Of a stretch of 38,915 nt of DNA, positions 37,318-38,915 are shown in pieces. The DNA comes from Actinomycetes bacterium (GTDB taxonomy: Bacteria > Actinomycetota > Actinomycetes > Streptosporangiales > Streptosporangiaceae), in assembly GCA_021792405.1 (NCBI GenBank), contig JAJYUU010000030.1, positions 1-38,915 of the forward strand. Direction: 5' to 3'. Every line of letters starts with the position of its first letter. Within the stretch, counting starts at the first letter, position 1. Below the pieces are notes generated by a model. The model saw only the letters and a program-made list of their open reading frames with translations. It searched no databases and had not been told where the DNA came from. A program made the translations under genes and the position numbers.

Positions 37318-38685
37318 ATGGACGACGAGCTTGACGAACTGCGCGCGGCCGCGCCAGAGGCCCGCGTCATCACCGATGCCGCGGCGATGGAGTCCTACCG
37401 GCGGGATCAGACACCGGTCGTGACACCGGGCCAGCCGCGCTGCGTGCTGCTGGCTGGCAATACGCGGGACGTCATGGCCGCGCTTGCTTGGGCACAGCGG
37501 CACCGGGTGCCGGTCGTGCCCCGCGGCGGCGGCACGAGCCTGGCAGGCGGCGCGACCGCGGTCGACGGCTGCCTGCTGCTGTCGACGGCCCGCATGACCG
37601 CGATCCTCGAAATCGACCCGGCGACCGAGCTGGCAGTGGCGCAGGCTGGCGTCGTCACGGCCGACCTGGACCGGGCGGCTGCGCAGCACGGGCTGATGTA
37701 CGCACCCGATCCGTCCAGCCACGAGATCGCCACCATCGGCGGCAACCTGGCCACGAACGCCGGCGGCCTGCGGTGTGTCAAGTACGGCGTCACCCGCGAC
37801 TCGGTGCTGGGCCTCGAGGTCGTGCTGCCCGGCGGCCGCCTGCTGCGGACCGGGCGGCGGACCGTGAAAGGCGTCGCGGGCTACGACCTGACCGGGCTGT
37901 TCACCGGATCGGAGGGGACGCTCGGCGTGATCACCTCGGCGACGCTGCGGCTGCGGCCGCGGCCGGCCAGGTATCCGGTCACGATGGCGGCCGGATTTGC
38001 CAGCTTCGCCGCCGGCGCGCAGGCGGTGACGTCCATCCTGGCGGCCGGGATCAGGCCGAGCATGCTCGAGCTGATGGACTCGGCCACGCTGCGAGCGATC
38101 GACCAGTGGAAGCGCACTGGCTTCGCCGACGGCGTGCAGGCACTGCTGATCGCCCAGGACGACAGCGAATCGGCCGATCGCGGCGCAGCGCTGATGCGCC
38201 AGGCGTGCCTGGCAGCGGGGGCGTCAACGGCAGAAGTGTCGGCATCCGAGGGCGAGTCACGACAGCTGCTGGAGTTGCGCCGGCTGTCCTACCCGGCGAT
38301 CGAGCGGCTCGGCGTGGCTCTGGTCGAGGACGTGTGCGTGCCGCGGACCCGGCTGCCCGAGATGGTGGCGCGGATCGAGCAGGCAGCCGCCCGGCACGAC
38401 GTCTATATCGCCACGGTGGCGCACGCCGGCGATGGCAACCTGCATCCGGTCTTCGTCTTCGAGCGGGGCCTGCCCGAGGCACCGCCGGCCGTCTGGGCGG
38501 CGGCGGACGAGGTCTTCCGGGCGGCGCTGGAGCTGGGCGGGACGCTCACCGGCGAGCACGGCGTCGGGATGATCAAGCGCCGCTGGCTGGCCGACGAACT
38601 CGGCCCGGAGTCGATGGCAGTACATCAGGCGATCAAGAACGCACTGGACCCGGACGGCATCATGAACCCGGGCAAGGTCCTGTGA
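37318..38685 (+). CDS. glcD: GlcD-type FAD-binding oxidase (glycolate/D-lactate dehydrogenase family)
   Basis: This is a 455-residue flavoenzyme of the VAO/PCMH fold. The ATG at 37318 has GGAGG six bases upstream. FAD-binding elements are VPVVPRGGGTSLAGGATA (about 64-81), DPSSHEIATIGGNLATNAGG, and GYDLTGLFTGSEGTLGVI. The C-terminal cap has VAHAGDGNLHPVFVFERG and LTGEHGVGMIKRRWL, both typical of GlcD and D-lactate dehydrogenases. It oxidises a D-2-hydroxyacid such as glycolate or D-lactate. No GlcE or GlcF partner is present in the window. The usual His ligands of the family are retained, so it looks active. Confidence 0.88.
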   Translation: MDDELDELRAAAPEARVITDAAAMESYRRDQTPVVTPGQPRCVLLAGNTRDVMAALAWAQRHRVPVVPRGGGTSLAGGATAVDGCLLLSTARMTAILEIDPATELAVAQAGVVTADLDRAAAQHGLMYAPDPSSHEIATIGGNLATNAGGLRCVKYGVTRDSVLGLEVVLPGGRLLRTGRRTVKGVAGYDLTGLFTGSEGTLGVITSATLRLRPRPARYPVTMAAGFASFAAGAQAVTSILAAGIRPSMLELMDSATLRAIDQWKRTGFADGVQALLIAQDDSESADRGAALMRQACLAAGASTAEVSASEGESRQLLELRRLSYPAIERLGVALVEDVCVPRTRLPEMVARIEQAAARHDVYIATVAHAGDGNLHPVFVFERGLPEAPPAVWAAADEVFRAALELGGTLTGEHGVGMIKRRWLADELGPESMAVHQAIKNALDPDGIMNPGKVL

Positions 38686-38732
38686 GGCAGGCGCCCGGGC
38701 CGCGGCGCGAATGCTGGCGGGATGATGACTGA

Positions 38733-38753
38733 GCCGGGCGGCTCCGGCATTTT
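38733..38753. terminator. Terminator between convergent genes
   Basis: A 5-bp stem (38733-38737 with 38744-38748) has a 6-nt loop and is followed by ATTTT on the plus strand. It lies between the GlcD stop (38685) and the minus-strand gene ending at 38755. Confidence 0.45.
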
Positions 38754-38754
38754 G

Positions 38755-38915
38755 TCAGCCCGAACCAGGAACCCGGCCGCCCGGCGCGAGCGGCATCGAG
38801 CGCAACCGCCGTCCGCAGGCCCGGAAGATCGCGTTCGCGATCGCCGGGGCGACCGCGATGATCGGTGCCTCGCCGCCGCCGGCCGATGGCTCGTCGGGCC
38901 GGTCGAGCAGGACAA
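38755..38915 (-). CDS. C-terminus of a xanthine-dehydrogenase-type molybdopterin subunit (5' end outside window)
   Basis: The minus frame is open from the right edge and stops at TGA 38755-38757. The 53 visible codons include GGGEAPIIAVAPAIANAIFR and ACGRRLRSMPLAPGG. The G-E-x-x-x-x-x-x-x-P-A-I-A-N-A-I-F pattern is the C-terminal end of molybdopterin-binding large subunits of the xanthine dehydrogenase/isoquinoline 1-oxidoreductase family. Nothing of the active site is in the window, so the substrate cannot be inferred. Confidence 0.75.
   Translation of the reverse strand, partial: VLLDRPDEPSAGGGEAPIIAVAPAIANAIFRACGRRLRSMPLAPGGRVPGSG

Noticed and set aside
37103-37318. Plus-strand 71-codon frame across the chimeric duplicate
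   Set aside because: It is produced by the one-base insertion that shifts the copied aminotransferase start. The sequence is not like either parent protein.
1-38915. Search for CRISPR arrays, insertion sequences, integrases, tRNA, rRNA and known riboswitches
   Set aside because: None was seen. No spaced repeats, transposase or integrase motifs, or conserved RNA sequences were found, although I cannot run a covariance model.

Overview
The window is very GC-rich, has codon third positions dominated by G or C, uses GTG and TTG starts, and carries actinobacterial family types: a PucR-type regulator, a FitAB-like VapBC pair, an ECF sigma factor with a membrane partner, a GT-C polyprenol-dependent glycosyltransferase and a LysX/MprF-like protein. 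This fits the chromosome of a soil or plant-associated actinomycete (Actinomycetota). I cannot assign genus or family. There are no rRNA or tRNA genes, no CRISPR array, no insertion sequence and no phage genes, so it reads as ordinary chromosome with some eroded stretches.

Layout. (1) 1-8005: amine catabolism. It holds the end of a polyamine-type substrate-binding lipoprotein, an FAD-dependent amine oxidoreductase, a small secreted His-rich protein, an ECF sigma factor with a coupled membrane protein, a PucR-family regulator, and a divergently transcribed MmsA-type aldehyde dehydrogenase. (2) 8006-9488: a small hypothetical gene, then a strong promoter overlapped by a perfect 16-bp palindrome, driving a two-helix membrane protein and a NifX/NifB-type domain protein. 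(3) 9489-14132: an imidazolonepropionase-type amidohydrolase, a VOC (glyoxalase-like) gene remnant, a DEDDh exonuclease translationally coupled to a P1/DmpA-type peptidase, and a class III aminotransferase. (4) 14295-16556: a GT-C membrane glycosyltransferase and a metallo-beta-lactamase-fold hydrolase. (5) 16626-20792, minus strand: an operon of membrane-anchored esterase, MprF-like aminoacyl-lipid synthase and EamA-type transporter, which suggests membrane-lipid aminoacylation. (6) 20863-21612: a decayed locus with a TetR remnant running into a methyltransferase that has lost its SAM-binding loop. (7) 21612-23816: a CLC-type anion transporter with CBS and TrkA-C-like regulatory domains.

(8) 24071-30342, minus strand: a tight five-gene operon (beta-hydroxyacid dehydrogenase, ACMSD-like amidohydrolase, CocE/NonD hydrolase, non-canonical M24 protein, minimal PEP-utilising dikinase). 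It lies divergent from a zinc alcohol dehydrogenase (30440-31465) across a 97-bp gap containing an inverted repeat. This is the best candidate for an undescribed pathway: the gene set looks catabolic, but I cannot name the substrate. (9) 31490-32701: a CaCA-type cation antiporter. (10) 32702-38685: an unstable stretch with a sigma-factor remnant, an orphan BlaI-like inverted repeat, a class V aminotransferase plus acyl-ACP thioesterase pair, a collapsed HTH/DUF3887-like gene, a frameshifted small membrane protein, a VapBC module, and a 249-bp chimeric second copy. The chimera joins the start of the aminotransferase to the end of the thioesterase and lies just upstream of a GlcD-type FAD oxidase. 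(11) The right edge is the C-terminus of a xanthine-dehydrogenase-type molybdopterin subunit.

The clearest unusual theme is local gene erosion: at least six remnants or internally deleted genes, several with deletions that remove a core motif yet keep the frame, plus one chimeric duplicate whose parents are both still present 2-4 kb away.
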